Shown piece after piece: positions 42,052 to 50,879 of a stretch of 64,000 nt of DNA. Below the pieces are notes generated by a model. It was not told the DNA's origin, ran no database searches, and saw only the letters and a program-made list of their open reading frames with translations. The translations under genes were made by a program, and so were the position numbers. Each line of letters starts with the position of its first letter. The stretch's first letter is position 1. Source of the stretch: Roseateles oligotrophus (GTDB lineage Bacteria > Pseudomonadota > Gammaproteobacteria > Burkholderiales > Burkholderiaceae_C); the NCBI RefSeq assembly GCF_025717515.1, contig NZ_JAJIRN010000002.1, positions 434,001 through 498,000 on the forward strand. Direction: 5' to 3'.

Positions 42052-42305
42052 GCAATTTTTTCTGCGGCACGGCCGCATGGAGTTGCTTGGCAGCAGGAGC
42101 CGGCGTGCGATCGATCCGGACCCAGATCCGCAGTACGCCGAGCGCGGGGAGCATTCGAGCTGGCTTCAAATTGCTTGACGGGTGTGACCTTGGATGCTCA
42201 CTCCAGGCACGCAGCATTCAGCGAGGCAGCAGACTCGCCCGGTGGCGACGACTGCCAAGCTGGTGTTGGCTTGCCGCGTTCATCAAGGCGAAAACCGGAT
42301 TGACC

Positions 42306-43076
42306 TTAACCGCCGACCACCCCAGTCAGGCCGCTGGCCAGCGAGGCCACGGCGGTCGCGGTGGCGGTAATGGTACCGAGCAAGTTGCGCATCGCCTCTA
42401 ACTGCTTTTGCATCTTGGCCGGGTCGCGCGCGGCGCCCCAGACGGTGCCCACCAGGCGCAGCAGCAAGGCGTTCTTGCCCAACTGAGCCAAGCTCACCCC
42501 ACGCTGGCGCAGGCGGCTGACGATCATGCCGGTGCTGAAGCTCAGCAAAATACTGACGGCGTAATACGCAAACTCGCGCCATTCACGACTATTGGCCGGC
42601 AGCACGGGCGTACCGTCGATGAGAGCCACCAGCGCACTCATGCCGATGACGCTGAGCAAGGCAACGGCGCCCGCAAGCAGCAGATTGATGAAGACGCTGC
42701 GCGCATTGCCGCACACCAGCAAATAGCCAAAGGGCAGCGGGATCAACAGCGAAGCCAGTCGCAGCCACAAGGTCGGCAAATCGAGGGCAATGACGATCAA
42801 TGCATGAGCCGACAGCAAGAGCAGCAATGCCGGCAGCAGCAAGGCCCAGGCAGGCCAAGACGTGGGTTCTTCCTGCACCGTGGAAGGCAGGGCCGCCGAC
42901 GGAGGGGCGGCAGGTCCAAGTTCAAGCGTGTCAATGCGGCTGCCGGCCTCGCCCAGCGCCGTTTCCAACGCTTGGATTCGCGCCAGCAAGGGCTTGAACA
43001 GATAGAGATCACGGGCGCAATGCGGACAGGCCAGCGCCTCGTCGTCGATAACGCTGACGCAATAGGGACATTTCAT
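42306..43076 (-). CDS. Zinc-ribbon membrane protein with coiled-coil and four helices
   Basis: A 256-residue protein. The N-terminus MKCPYCVSVIDDEALACPHC has two CxxC pairs spaced as a zinc ribbon, followed by a short coiled coil (LARIQALETALGEAGSRIDT) and four or five membrane helices from about residue 75 (WALLLPALLLLLSAHALIVI). The tail holds a Lys/Gln-rich helix. Family not recognised. It overlaps the upstream small secreted-protein gene by four bases (ATGA), so both belong to one operon that is divergent from the VIT/CHAT pair. Probably an envelope protein with a cytoplasmic metal-binding head. Confidence 0.7.
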   Translation of the reverse strand: MKCPYCVSVIDDEALACPHCARDLYLFKPLLARIQALETALGEAGSRIDTLELGPAAPPSAALPSTVQEEPTSWPAWALLLPALLLLLSAHALIVIALDLPTLWLRLASLLIPLPFGYLLVCGNARSVFINLLLAGAVALLSVIGMSALVALIDGTPVLPANSREWREFAYYAVSILLSFSTGMIVSRLRQRGVSLAQLGKNALLLRLVGTVWGAARDPAKMQKQLEAMRNLLGTITATATAVASLASGLTGVVGG

Positions 43077-43624
43077 CGGGCGACGTCCAACTGCACCATG
43101 GCCTCAGACTCGCGGCCCTCGCTGTCAGCCACCCGAACCTGGATGCGATGTTGGCCCGGAGGCAAGCTCAAACCCTCCATCAGAATGCCGCTCTCGCTGA
43201 TGCCTGCACGCACACGCTCGGTCAAATCCACCATCGGGGTTTTCATATAAATCAACTGCACGCTCTTGACATCGATACGCGAGCCACCATGGGCTTTGAG
43301 CGCAATCTTCAGCTGGAATGGCGAGCGTACCGGGCCACTCTTGGGCGGCGGCTGCTCCTGCACGATGCTGGCCGAACGGGTGATGCCACGTGTCACATCG
43401 TCCGGCAACGCAGCCTCGGCGCTGCTGACCAGATCAAGCGCCTGGGCAGGCGACACCCCGAGCAAGCCAGCGGTGCTTACAAGAAAGAGAAGGGTCGCCC
43501 CGAGCTTTCTTGACCCCCTCGGGGGGCGGACGACGTAGGTCGTCTGCCTGGGGGTGCTCAGCAGCATTGGCAGGCTGAGGGTCAAAAGGCGCGTCAGCGC
43601 ACCGCGGATCCTGGCTGAATTCAT
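43073..43624 (-). CDS. Small secreted Ig-like-fold protein; 5' end contains an intergenic repeat
   Basis: A 183-residue protein. The C-terminal 75 residues (LIYMKTPMVDLTERVRAGIS, LPPGQHRIQVRVADSEGRES, MVQLDV) look like one immunoglobulin-like or invasin-type beta domain. A signal-peptide-like segment (LGATLLFLVSTAGLLGVSPAQA) lies at about residues 42-63, later than normal, because the preceding 25 residues are translated from the repeat at 43506-43554 (read as STPRQTTYVVRPPRGSRK). An in-frame ATG at 43567 is an alternative start; neither avoids the repeat. It overlaps the zinc-ribbon gene. Function unknown. Confidence 0.6.
   Translation of the reverse strand: MNSARIRGALTRLLTLSLPMLLSTPRQTTYVVRPPRGSRKLGATLLFLVSTAGLLGVSPAQALDLVSSAEAALPDDVTRGITRSASIVQEQPPPKSGPVRSPFQLKIALKAHGGSRIDVKSVQLIYMKTPMVDLTERVRAGISESGILMEGLSLPPGQHRIQVRVADSEGRESEAMVQLDVAR
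43506..43554 (+). repeat. GC-rich intergenic repeat, copy 2, inside a coding frame
   Basis: TTTCTTGACCCCCTCGGGG then GGCGGACGACGTAGGTCGTC, similar to the element at 6030-6063 on the opposite strand. It holds two inverted repeats, CCCCC/GGGGG and GACGAC-GTAG-GTCGTC. It falls in frame in the 5' part of the small secreted-protein gene. Confidence 0.65.
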
Positions 43625-43730
43625 GGGGCTTTGATCGCTTTCGTTTGGGATGGCGCAGTTTGAGAGCAAGACCTGACCCTGTTGCGGGCTAGGATGCAGC
43701 TTATCGTCAATCAACTGTGCGCTGAGCAAA

Positions 43731-44210
43731 ATGCCAACTGTGATTTTCACACCGATTCCGCGCACTTTCCGACTGGCGATGCTCTTGCTGATGTCGCTCA
43801 CCGCCGCAGTCAGCGTCGCAGCGACAGCGGCGGTCCGCCGGTCATGGCTCAAGGTCGAGGCCGAGGTGAATGGCCCGTTTGCCGAAAAGCATCTGACCCT
43901 GACCATCCGCAACCGCTCGACCATTGCATTGGAGGCCGCATTGAAACTGCCTCTGGCTGCCATCGAGCGGCTGCGCGACGCGGTGGCGGTGGCGTCGGAT
44001 CGGGTACAGGCGCGACTGGCGTTTGAAGAGACGCAGCGCAAGCGCGTTGACCCTGCGCTGATGGAGAGGGGCGTCGGTAGCGGGCATTTTCGCGTCGATA
44101 CCTTGCTGAGCGGCCAATCCCTGGTCCCGCGCTTGGCCGAGAAAAGCGGCCGCGTGCTTGTTTGCAGTTTCGACATAGGCGCCGACGGGGCAAGGACGGT
44201 GGCGCCTTGA
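43731..44210 (+). CDS. VIT-domain remnant, membrane-anchored or secreted
   Basis: A 159-residue protein with a hydrophobic N-terminus (LAMLLLMSLTAAVSVAATAA). Residues about 41-75 (KVEAEVNGPFAEKHLTLTIR, NRSTIALEAALKLPL) match the first half of the VIT (vault/inter-alpha-trypsin) domain and residues 94-123 (ARLAFEETQRKRVDPALMER, GHFRV) its second half; the intervening loop seems deleted and the sequence after residue 124 is not VIT-like. Normal VIT proteins are several hundred residues longer and carry a vWA domain. It therefore looks like a degraded or streamlined derivative. Its stop overlaps the TTG start of the CHAT gene, so the two are co-translated. Confidence 0.55.
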   Translation: MPTVIFTPIPRTFRLAMLLLMSLTAAVSVAATAAVRRSWLKVEAEVNGPFAEKHLTLTIRNRSTIALEAALKLPLAAIERLRDAVAVASDRVQARLAFEETQRKRVDPALMERGVGSGHFRVDTLLSGQSLVPRLAEKSGRVLVCSFDIGADGARTVAP

Positions 44211-47152
44211 AGCTGCTAAAGCTGCTCGCGTCGCTTGGCTTGACGCTGCTGTTTGCGGCAAGCGCCAGATCGGCGGAGCTGCCCAAGCTGCTGAAGGAGG
44301 CGCTGCAGGAGTATCAAACTCGCCTGCCCGAGGTACGCAAGCTCCAATGGCTGGACCTGCAAAGCACGAGCAATACGGAGCGCAGTTGGAACGAAGCGAC
44401 GCAGCAATTCCTCGTCGCCTGCCGTCAACAGGCCGAGGACTGCACGCCGCTGCTGCACCGCGAGCTAAAAGTACTGGACCAATCATTGCGCGTCGCCCCT
44501 GTCAGCGAAGGCGGCCAAGCCGCAGCTTCCACCCTCAGCGCCATCGCCGACTTGTGTCAGGGTTTTCCGAATGCTGACCGTCCCATCGACATCTGCCGCC
44601 TGAACCTGCGCCTGCACGAGGCCGCATTGCGTTGGCTGGATGAGGGCAACGAGTTGCTGTTCCTCGCCTACCTGAGGCGCTACGACATGCAGCGCACGCA
44701 ATACCTCGACTGGCTGCAAAGCCAGGGCCAGGCAGCAAGCGCTTCCACGCTGGCCGCCCTGCCCGATATGCCGCCCTGGGTGCGCGCCCAGCAGCTGGAA
44801 TTCACCGGCAATTTCGGTGCGGCACGGTCCGCCTGGTTTACAAGTTATGCAATCGCCAGCCAGCAACCTCCAAACAGCCCACTCGCCGCCCTGCTGCCGC
44901 AGGCAGCCTTGCAGATGGCCCGCCTGTCCTGGCTGCTCGGCGAGCAGGAGCTGGCACAGGAGTTTGAGCACCTGCACAGCCAGCAATTCAAGACCAACGG
45001 TTGCCCCGAATTGGCCCTGGCATGGCGGGTGGAGATTGCGCGGTCCAATGCTACGGGCCAGTGGCCGGCTCGACCGGCCGACAAGTTAGCAGCCATCATT
45101 CAGGGCAGCTGCGGCTTCACCCAGGCCATGGTCGAGCTGGGTGCTGATGCATTGTTGTTGAATGGCTCCGCTCACCGCAGCGAAGCCGCCGCTGCAATGG
45201 GCCAGGCCTTGAGGGCATGCAAGTCCAGCCAATGCGCCACCTACCGCCTGGCGCAAATGCAAGCGCTGCTGAGCGCCTTGCAAGAGCCGACGCCGGCCCT
45301 GCCAAGGACCCGCCTAGACGGCCTTGCTCAGCTGGGAAGCCGGCCCGAATCAGATCTGCGACTGAACTGGGCGCTGGGGGCCGATCTGCTGCGAAGTCCA
45401 ACCTTCAAACAAGATGGCCTGAGCCTGCTGCTGGCGACGCAACGCGAACTGCTGCTGCGTTCCTCGACGACGCAATCGGCGTCCTTCGAAGACCAGCGCG
45501 ATCTGTCACGCTATGACGGCCTGCACCGACTGATCGCGGCTGCTGCCGTCCAGCAAGCGCAAACTTTGGCAATCTCCCGCACCGAGACCTTGCGAGCCCA
45601 AACGCTGTTGCGACGCCTGCGCCTGGAGCGGCTGAAAACGCAACTCGCCGACACCCGCGAAGAGCCGGCCGACGCACGCTACCAAACAGACTTGGCGCGC
45701 GCGCAGCAGTTGAAATCGATGAGCGCGCAAATTAGCGGCGCGGCCATCGGGGGCTGGCTGCAGCGGATGGCCGACGACTTCATGGCCATGGCCGAGCAGC
45801 AGCACATCGAGGCCTTGGCGGCGCGCAAACTGAAGCAGCAGGGCGACAGTCGGATTGGCAGCTGGCTGGACCGCGCGATCGGCTTGAGTGCCGCCGCCCG
45901 CCTGGCCGACCAGGATGTAGACCCGCTCGCCGGCGAAGCCGACAGCGTCGCGCCCGATGAAGCCTACCTATCCTGGCTGCAAGTGCCAGGTGGCTACGTC
46001 GCCAGCGTCGTCAATGGCAAAGACCGCCAACTCAGCAATCATTGGATCGCCGTCTCCGCCGCGCAGCAAGCGAGCTTGAAGCTGTATCGCGACCTGTTGC
46101 GCAGCGGCGCTGCAAAACCCAGCAAGACGGCGGGCTTGAGCCTGCGCGGCCGGCCGGTCTGGCGCAAGCCCGACGGCAGCTACAGCGTCAGCACCGAAGC
46201 ACCCGCCGGGGCCAAGCAGGTTCAGCAGGTCGAAGACATTGGCCGCGAGCTGTATGCCCTGCTGCTTGCTCCGACCCAGTCGCGCTGGCAGCAGGCCAGG
46301 CGCCTGATCATCAGCCCGGACGGCGGCCTGGCCCAATTGCCCTTCGAGACCCTGTGGCAAGGCGGACAGCCCTTGCTGGCGAGCATGGACATCAGCTATG
46401 TGCAGTCGCTGGCCGTCCATGCCGAGCTGAAGCGCCGCGCAGAGCGGACCAAGCCATTGGGATCGCCGCTGCGCTTGCTGACGCTGGCCGACCCGAGCTA
46501 CACGCTACCCAAAGTCGACCAAGGCGAGCAAGCCAAGCAGGCGAGCACGCCCGAATGGATGGCTGAGCTGGAATGGCAAGCCCTGCCCGGCACGCGCCAG
46601 GAATCCGAGGCCTTGCTGGCGCTGTTCAAGCAGCCGCGTCAGATCGTTGGCAGCGCCGCCACCCAGTCCGCCTTGCTGACGCTGCAAAAGAGCGGTGAAC
46701 TGGGCGCCTTTCGCGTGCTGCATTTCGCCACCCATGGCTATGTCGATGACCAGCGCAGCGCCTTGGTGCTGTCAATGAGCGAAGGCATGGAGAACGCATA
46801 CCTGCAGGACGGCACCATCGCCAGGCTTTCGCTGCGCTCCGAGCTCGTGCTGCTGTCCGCCTGCGACACCGGCCTTGGCCGCAGCCAGTCCGGCGAAGGG
46901 GTGATGGGCCTGCCCTATGCCTTCATGCTGGCCGGCAATACCGACACCCTGATGTCGCTGTGGTCGGTGGACGACCGCGGCACAGCCGCCTTCATTCCGG
47001 CCTTCATGACCAAGCTGCGGTCCGGCCTGGACGTGGTCACCGCATTGAACGTCACCAAGCGTGAATTCAGCGCCGGCCTCTTTGGTGAGGCCTTCCGCGA
47101 CCCGCGCATCTGGGCCTCGTTTGTGCTGTACGGGGTGCCGCTCAAGCTGTGA
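44207..47152 (+). CDS. Secreted CHAT-domain (caspase-like) protein
   Basis: A 981-residue protein. It starts at TTG 44207, overlapping the previous stop (TTGA), and opens with a signal peptide (LKLLKLLASLGLTLLFAASA). Residues about 30-600 are helical, likely TPR-like repeats and a scaffold (Leu/Ala/Gln-rich helices). From about 650 comes a CHAT domain: PDGGLAQLPFETLW, catalytic His843 in FRVLHFATHGYVDD and Cys886 in LVLLSACDTGLG, then GVMGLPYAFMLAGN. Both active residues are intact. CHAT proteases usually act in the cytoplasm, so an exported one is notable. Frame to 44162 is open but poorer. Confidence 0.88.
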   Translation: MKLLKLLASLGLTLLFAASARSAELPKLLKEALQEYQTRLPEVRKLQWLDLQSTSNTERSWNEATQQFLVACRQQAEDCTPLLHRELKVLDQSLRVAPVSEGGQAAASTLSAIADLCQGFPNADRPIDICRLNLRLHEAALRWLDEGNELLFLAYLRRYDMQRTQYLDWLQSQGQAASASTLAALPDMPPWVRAQQLEFTGNFGAARSAWFTSYAIASQQPPNSPLAALLPQAALQMARLSWLLGEQELAQEFEHLHSQQFKTNGCPELALAWRVEIARSNATGQWPARPADKLAAIIQGSCGFTQAMVELGADALLLNGSAHRSEAAAAMGQALRACKSSQCATYRLAQMQALLSALQEPTPALPRTRLDGLAQLGSRPESDLRLNWALGADLLRSPTFKQDGLSLLLATQRELLLRSSTTQSASFEDQRDLSRYDGLHRLIAAAAVQQAQTLAISRTETLRAQTLLRRLRLERLKTQLADTREEPADARYQTDLARAQQLKSMSAQISGAAIGGWLQRMADDFMAMAEQQHIEALAARKLKQQGDSRIGSWLDRAIGLSAAARLADQDVDPLAGEADSVAPDEAYLSWLQVPGGYVASVVNGKDRQLSNHWIAVSAAQQASLKLYRDLLRSGAAKPSKTAGLSLRGRPVWRKPDGSYSVSTEAPAGAKQVQQVEDIGRELYALLLAPTQSRWQQARRLIISPDGGLAQLPFETLWQGGQPLLASMDISYVQSLAVHAELKRRAERTKPLGSPLRLLTLADPSYTLPKVDQGEQAKQASTPEWMAELEWQALPGTRQESEALLALFKQPRQIVGSAATQSALLTLQKSGELGAFRVLHFATHGYVDDQRSALVLSMSEGMENAYLQDGTIARLSLRSELVLLSACDTGLGRSQSGEGVMGLPYAFMLAGNTDTLMSLWSVDDRGTAAFIPAFMTKLRSGLDVVTALNVTKREFSAGLFGEAFRDPRIWASFVLYGVPLKL

Positions 47153-47289
47153 CAGCGGTCGAATTGGACCAAGTTCGGCTACAGACCGGTGGCCGCCACG
47201 CATGATTGCACCGCAAGGCTTTCAAGCGCTGGGCCAGGTCTGACATCACGCCTAGCTCGATATTTTTCCTCGGCGCCCCTGCGGGTTGG

Positions 47290-48687
47290 TCAAGCCGCAT
47301 GCGCCTCGCTCACCGAGGCCTCCAGCTCGGTGAAGGCGTCCTGCACATAGCGGCCCAGCAGCGGCAAGTTGGGCAGCTCGTCGGTCGCGATCAGGCCGAA
47401 GAACAGATCACCCGCATAACTGAACAGCGTGATGTTGAGCAGGTTGCTGGGCGGCAAGGTGCTGATCGGATGCATCTCCTCCATCCGCGCGCCTTTGACG
47501 TACAGATGCGATTTCGGCCCGGGTACGTTGGACACCAGCGTGTTGCCCATCGGCGGCAGCGTGTTGCTCAGGCCGAGCATCTCGGCGATCTGCGCTACCA
47601 GGCCGGTGATCAGGGTGTAGGACTCGATCGCCTCGGCCGACACGCTGTCAATCATCGTGCGCACATTGCGCAGCGAGAAGCCGATATTGCGCAGCCGCAC
47701 ATAGGGGTCTTCGGTCGGCGCCGACAACTCCACCTGGATGATGCCGATTTTGTTGCCGGCGGTTTTTTCACCTTCTTTGCGCAGATTGACCGGCATCTGT
47801 ATCGTGATCGGCCGGCGCAACTCCACCCCCTGATCCAAGAGGTAGCGGCGCAAGGCCCCGTCCAGACAGGTCAGGGCGACATGATTGATGGTCGAGCGGG
47901 TGCGCTCGCGGATGCGGTTGACCCGCGCCATCGAAACGCCGGCGGTCGTGAACTGCCGCCCCGACGTAACTTGCCCCGTCAGCGGCGTCTTGGCGCTCGA
48001 CACAAAGGGCAAGGCGATCGCGTTCTTGGTCAGCTTGACGCTCTCCAGAAACAGCATGGCGGCCAGACGGCTGATGCCCAGAATCCGCAAGCTGGTACCG
48101 CTGATCTCTTTCCAGACCGACTGCAGCATTTCCTCCTTGCGCTTGTGGCCGAGCCCGCGTTTGGCACCATGGCCGCTGTGTTTGAGCGTCCAGACCGGCG
48201 TCAGCTCAAGTTCATCCGGCGTATCGGCCAGGCCATCGGCGGTCCAGCGCGCCATCGTCACACCGTCGGCATAGGCATGGTGCATTTTTTGGTAAAGCGC
48301 GAAGCGGCCTTCGCTCAGGCCGTCGATCACATGCAGTTCCCACAAGGGGCGCGAGCGGTCCAGCATCGGCTCATGCAGGCTGGCCACAAAGGCGTACAGC
48401 GCCTCGCGGTCGTTCGCGCCGCGGGGCAGCTTGTGATAAAAAATATGCTGTGTCAGGTCGACCTCGGCGTCCTGCCAATGCGGCATCGCCGTCAGCGAGA
48501 AACGGATCACCCGATTGAACGGTGGCGCCACCTCGGTAAAGCCCAGGTATTCGCGGTATAGATTCTTGGCGAAGGCAGGCGTGGACTTGGGCGGCCGCTT
48601 AAACATCAGCAAGCCCCCGACATGCTTGGGGCTGGCCTGCGACTCGGCGACGAAGAAACCCAAGTCGAGCAAGGACAGTTTTTTCAT
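47290..48687 (-). CDS. Wax ester synthase/diacylglycerol acyltransferase family protein
   Basis: A 465-residue WS/DGAT enzyme. The catalytic HHxxxDG motif is MHHAYADG (about residues 135-142). Other family blocks are RPLWELHVIDGL just before it and NVPGPKSHLYVKGA near the C-terminus (the conserved NVPG). It transfers an acyl-CoA chain to long-chain alcohol or diacylglycerol to make storage neutral lipids at the inner membrane. I chose ATG 48687 (MKKLSLLDLGFFVAES), the normal family start; the frame is open much further upstream. Alone between a convergent CHAT gene and a DUF1624 gene on the same strand. Confidence 0.92.
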   Translation of the reverse strand: MKKLSLLDLGFFVAESQASPKHVGGLLMFKRPPKSTPAFAKNLYREYLGFTEVAPPFNRVIRFSLTAMPHWQDAEVDLTQHIFYHKLPRGANDREALYAFVASLHEPMLDRSRPLWELHVIDGLSEGRFALYQKMHHAYADGVTMARWTADGLADTPDELELTPVWTLKHSGHGAKRGLGHKRKEEMLQSVWKEISGTSLRILGISRLAAMLFLESVKLTKNAIALPFVSSAKTPLTGQVTSGRQFTTAGVSMARVNRIRERTRSTINHVALTCLDGALRRYLLDQGVELRRPITIQMPVNLRKEGEKTAGNKIGIIQVELSAPTEDPYVRLRNIGFSLRNVRTMIDSVSAEAIESYTLITGLVAQIAEMLGLSNTLPPMGNTLVSNVPGPKSHLYVKGARMEEMHPISTLPPSNLLNITLFSYAGDLFFGLIATDELPNLPLLGRYVQDAFTELEASVSEAHAA

Positions 48688-48797
48688 GAGGCTCCACCGA
48701 TTAAAAATTCGATCCAGCGATTGTGTCGCCGGCGTGACGCATCGGCGGCCCTTGTTTTGCCCAATTGGGCCCGATTGAGTCGATTCGACAGCCTCCT

Positions 48798-49940
48798 CTA
48801 AACCGGTTTGATCCTGGCACGGCTCAGCCGCACCCAGAACCGGGTCAGCCCAAACATCAAGACCAGCACCGTCAACCAAGCCAGATAGCAGATCAGCAAA
48901 GAAGGCACATAGCCCGGCGGCGCCTGCCAGCCGCCTTGTTCCAGCACTTGGCCGCCAAAGCGCCACTGCATATAGACCCAGGCCAAGGCATGGATCAAGG
49001 CGATATGCACCAAGTAGAAGAACATCGGTCGGCTGCCGAACAGCATCAGCGCATGGGGCGGACGATGCACCCAGCGCTCGATCAGCGCCAAGGCGGCCAA
49101 GCCGATCGACAAGGTGATACACAAATAGAGCAGTGAGGGTGGGTATTTGTGCACATCGACTAAAGCCATCAGCTCAAACCCAAAGCCCCTGCCCTGCGCT
49201 ACCCAGTCGTGCGGGTCACCGTAGAAATTACCGCTGCGCAAGACCACAAAACTCAGCAACAAAAGCAAGCTGGCCGCGAGCAAGAAACGCTGTCGGCGGG
49301 GGGGCGTCCAAGTCAGCAGCGGCCCCAGCGCATAGCCGGCGGCGATCAGTCCGACCCAGGGCATCAGCGGGTAGGCGAACACCGCGCCCAGGCCCGGCCA
49401 CAGCTGTTTGTAGCCGCCCTGATGCCAGGCCATCATCAGCCAGGAGGCGTCCTTGCCATGCCAGCCATCCAGCAGGTTATGCGGCAAGATCAAACCCGCC
49501 GCCACAAGCGCTATGGCCCAAGACGGCAGCCATAGCAGCAGGCCCAGCGCCATCATCGACATGCCGATCGCCCAGATCACCTGCAAGATCAGTACGCTGT
49601 AGCCGAACTGCCAGCTGAAGCTGACCCAGGTGAGCTCAAGCAAAACCAGCAGGGCACCGCGCCCGAGCAAGTAACGCATCATCTCGGCTCGGTTACGGCG
49701 CCTGGAGCGCAAATAGGCCGACATACCCGCCAGCAAGACAAAGATGGGCGCACAAAGGTGGGTGATCCAGCGCGTCCAGAACCAGGCCGGCGAGCCCAGC
49801 GCCAAGTCCAGCGGGTTGAACGGAGTCGGCGCAAAGAAGTCGCGGGTGTGGTCCAGAGCCATCAAGACGATCACGATGCCGCGCAGCAAATCAATCGATA
49901 GGAGTCGCTGTGCCTGAGCAGGTTTTACGGGGTGGTTCAC
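48798..49940 (-). CDS. DUF1624/heparan-alpha-glucosaminide acetyltransferase-like membrane protein
   Basis: A 380-residue protein with about ten membrane helices. The N-terminal SIDLLRGIVIVLMALDHTRDFF (about residues 15-36) is the signature of the DUF1624/YeiB acyltransferase-like family, in which the intramembrane DH pair is thought to take part in acyl transfer. WFWTRWITHLCAPIFVLLAG follows as expected. The start codon is GTG at 49940. Substrate unknown. It may act on an envelope sugar or lipid; the neighbouring wax-ester synthase gene is 110 bases downstream, too far to call one operon. Confidence 0.85.
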   Translation of the reverse strand: MNHPVKPAQAQRLLSIDLLRGIVIVLMALDHTRDFFAPTPFNPLDLALGSPAWFWTRWITHLCAPIFVLLAGMSAYLRSRRRNRAEMMRYLLGRGALLVLLELTWVSFSWQFGYSVLILQVIWAIGMSMMALGLLLWLPSWAIALVAAGLILPHNLLDGWHGKDASWLMMAWHQGGYKQLWPGLGAVFAYPLMPWVGLIAAGYALGPLLTWTPPRRQRFLLAASLLLLLSFVVLRSGNFYGDPHDWVAQGRGFGFELMALVDVHKYPPSLLYLCITLSIGLAALALIERWVHRPPHALMLFGSRPMFFYLVHIALIHALAWVYMQWRFGGQVLEQGGWQAPPGYVPSLLICYLAWLTVLVLMFGLTRFWVRLSRARIKPV

Positions 49941-50071
49941 GTCGTGGCGCAGTGCGAAAAGGAAATGGAATATGAAAGCCGGATATTAGGGTTGCCGGCC
50001 CGGCAATCCTCTGGGGTGATTCCCTCAGCGCGGCCAACAAACCCGCCGAGCCAGCCAGTTAAACTGCAGCC

Positions 50072-50875
50072 ATGACGATCACGATCAAATCCGGCGCCGA
50101 TATTCCCGCTTTGCGCATTGCCGGGCGCTTGGCCTCCGAGGTCCTGGACATGCTGGCCCCGCATGTCAAACCGGGCATCACCACCGACCAATTGGACAAG
50201 CTCGCGCATGACTACATCGTCAATGTGCAGCAGGCGATTCCGGCCCCGCTGAACTACACGCCGCAGGGTTACATCCCCTACCCCAAGTCGATCTGCACCT
50301 CGGTCAATGACCAGATCTGCCACGGCATTCCGAACGACCGCGCCTTGAAGAACGGCGACATCGTCAATATCGACGTCACCGTCATCAAGGACGGCTGGCA
50401 CGGCGACACCAGCCGAATGTTTGTCGTCGGCGAAGGCTCGATCGCGGCCAAGCGCTTATGCGCCTTCACCTACGAGGCGATGTGGAAGGGCATTGCCAAG
50501 GTCAAGCCGGGCGCCTACCTGGGCGACATCGGCCACGCGATCCAGACCTACGCCGAAAACGCCGGCTTCAGCATCGTGCGCGAGTTCTGCGGCCACGGCA
50601 TCGGCCAGGTCTTCCACGAGGAGCCGCAGGTCTTGCATTACGGCCGGCCCGGCACCCTGGTGCAATTGGTCGAAGGCATGGTGTTCACGATCGAGCCGAT
50701 GATCAACGCCGGCAGGCGCGAGATCAAGGAAGGCAATGACGGCTGGACCATCAAGACCAAGGATCGGTCCCTGTCGGCGCAATGGGAGCACACCTTGATC
50801 GTGACCGAAACCGGCTACGAGGTGTTCACGCTGTCGGCCGGCAGCCCGCCGCCGCCCGCCTTCATCACCGGCTGA
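50072..50875 (+). CDS. map: Methionine aminopeptidase, type I
   Basis: A 267-residue cytosolic enzyme that removes the initiator Met. All five metal ligands are visible: Asp in VNIDVTVIKDGWHGDTSRMF (two Asp), His in EFCGHGIGQVFHEEP, Glu in VFTIEPMINAG and Glu in SAQWEHTLIVT. Length fits bacterial type I. It lies four bases before glnD, the classical map-glnD order of beta- and gammaproteobacteria. It is divergent from the DUF1624 gene over a 131-base gap. Confidence 0.97.
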   Translation: MTITIKSGADIPALRIAGRLASEVLDMLAPHVKPGITTDQLDKLAHDYIVNVQQAIPAPLNYTPQGYIPYPKSICTSVNDQICHGIPNDRALKNGDIVNIDVTVIKDGWHGDTSRMFVVGEGSIAAKRLCAFTYEAMWKGIAKVKPGAYLGDIGHAIQTYAENAGFSIVREFCGHGIGQVFHEEPQVLHYGRPGTLVQLVEGMVFTIEPMINAGRREIKEGNDGWTIKTKDRSLSAQWEHTLIVTETGYEVFTLSAGSPPPPAFITG

Positions 50876-50879
50876 TCGG

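Noticed and set aside
42052-42077. TGCGGC/GCCGCA stem next to a T run after uppP as a terminator
   Set aside because: The T run precedes the stem on the plus strand and becomes an A run on the other, so the orientation is wrong for either gene.
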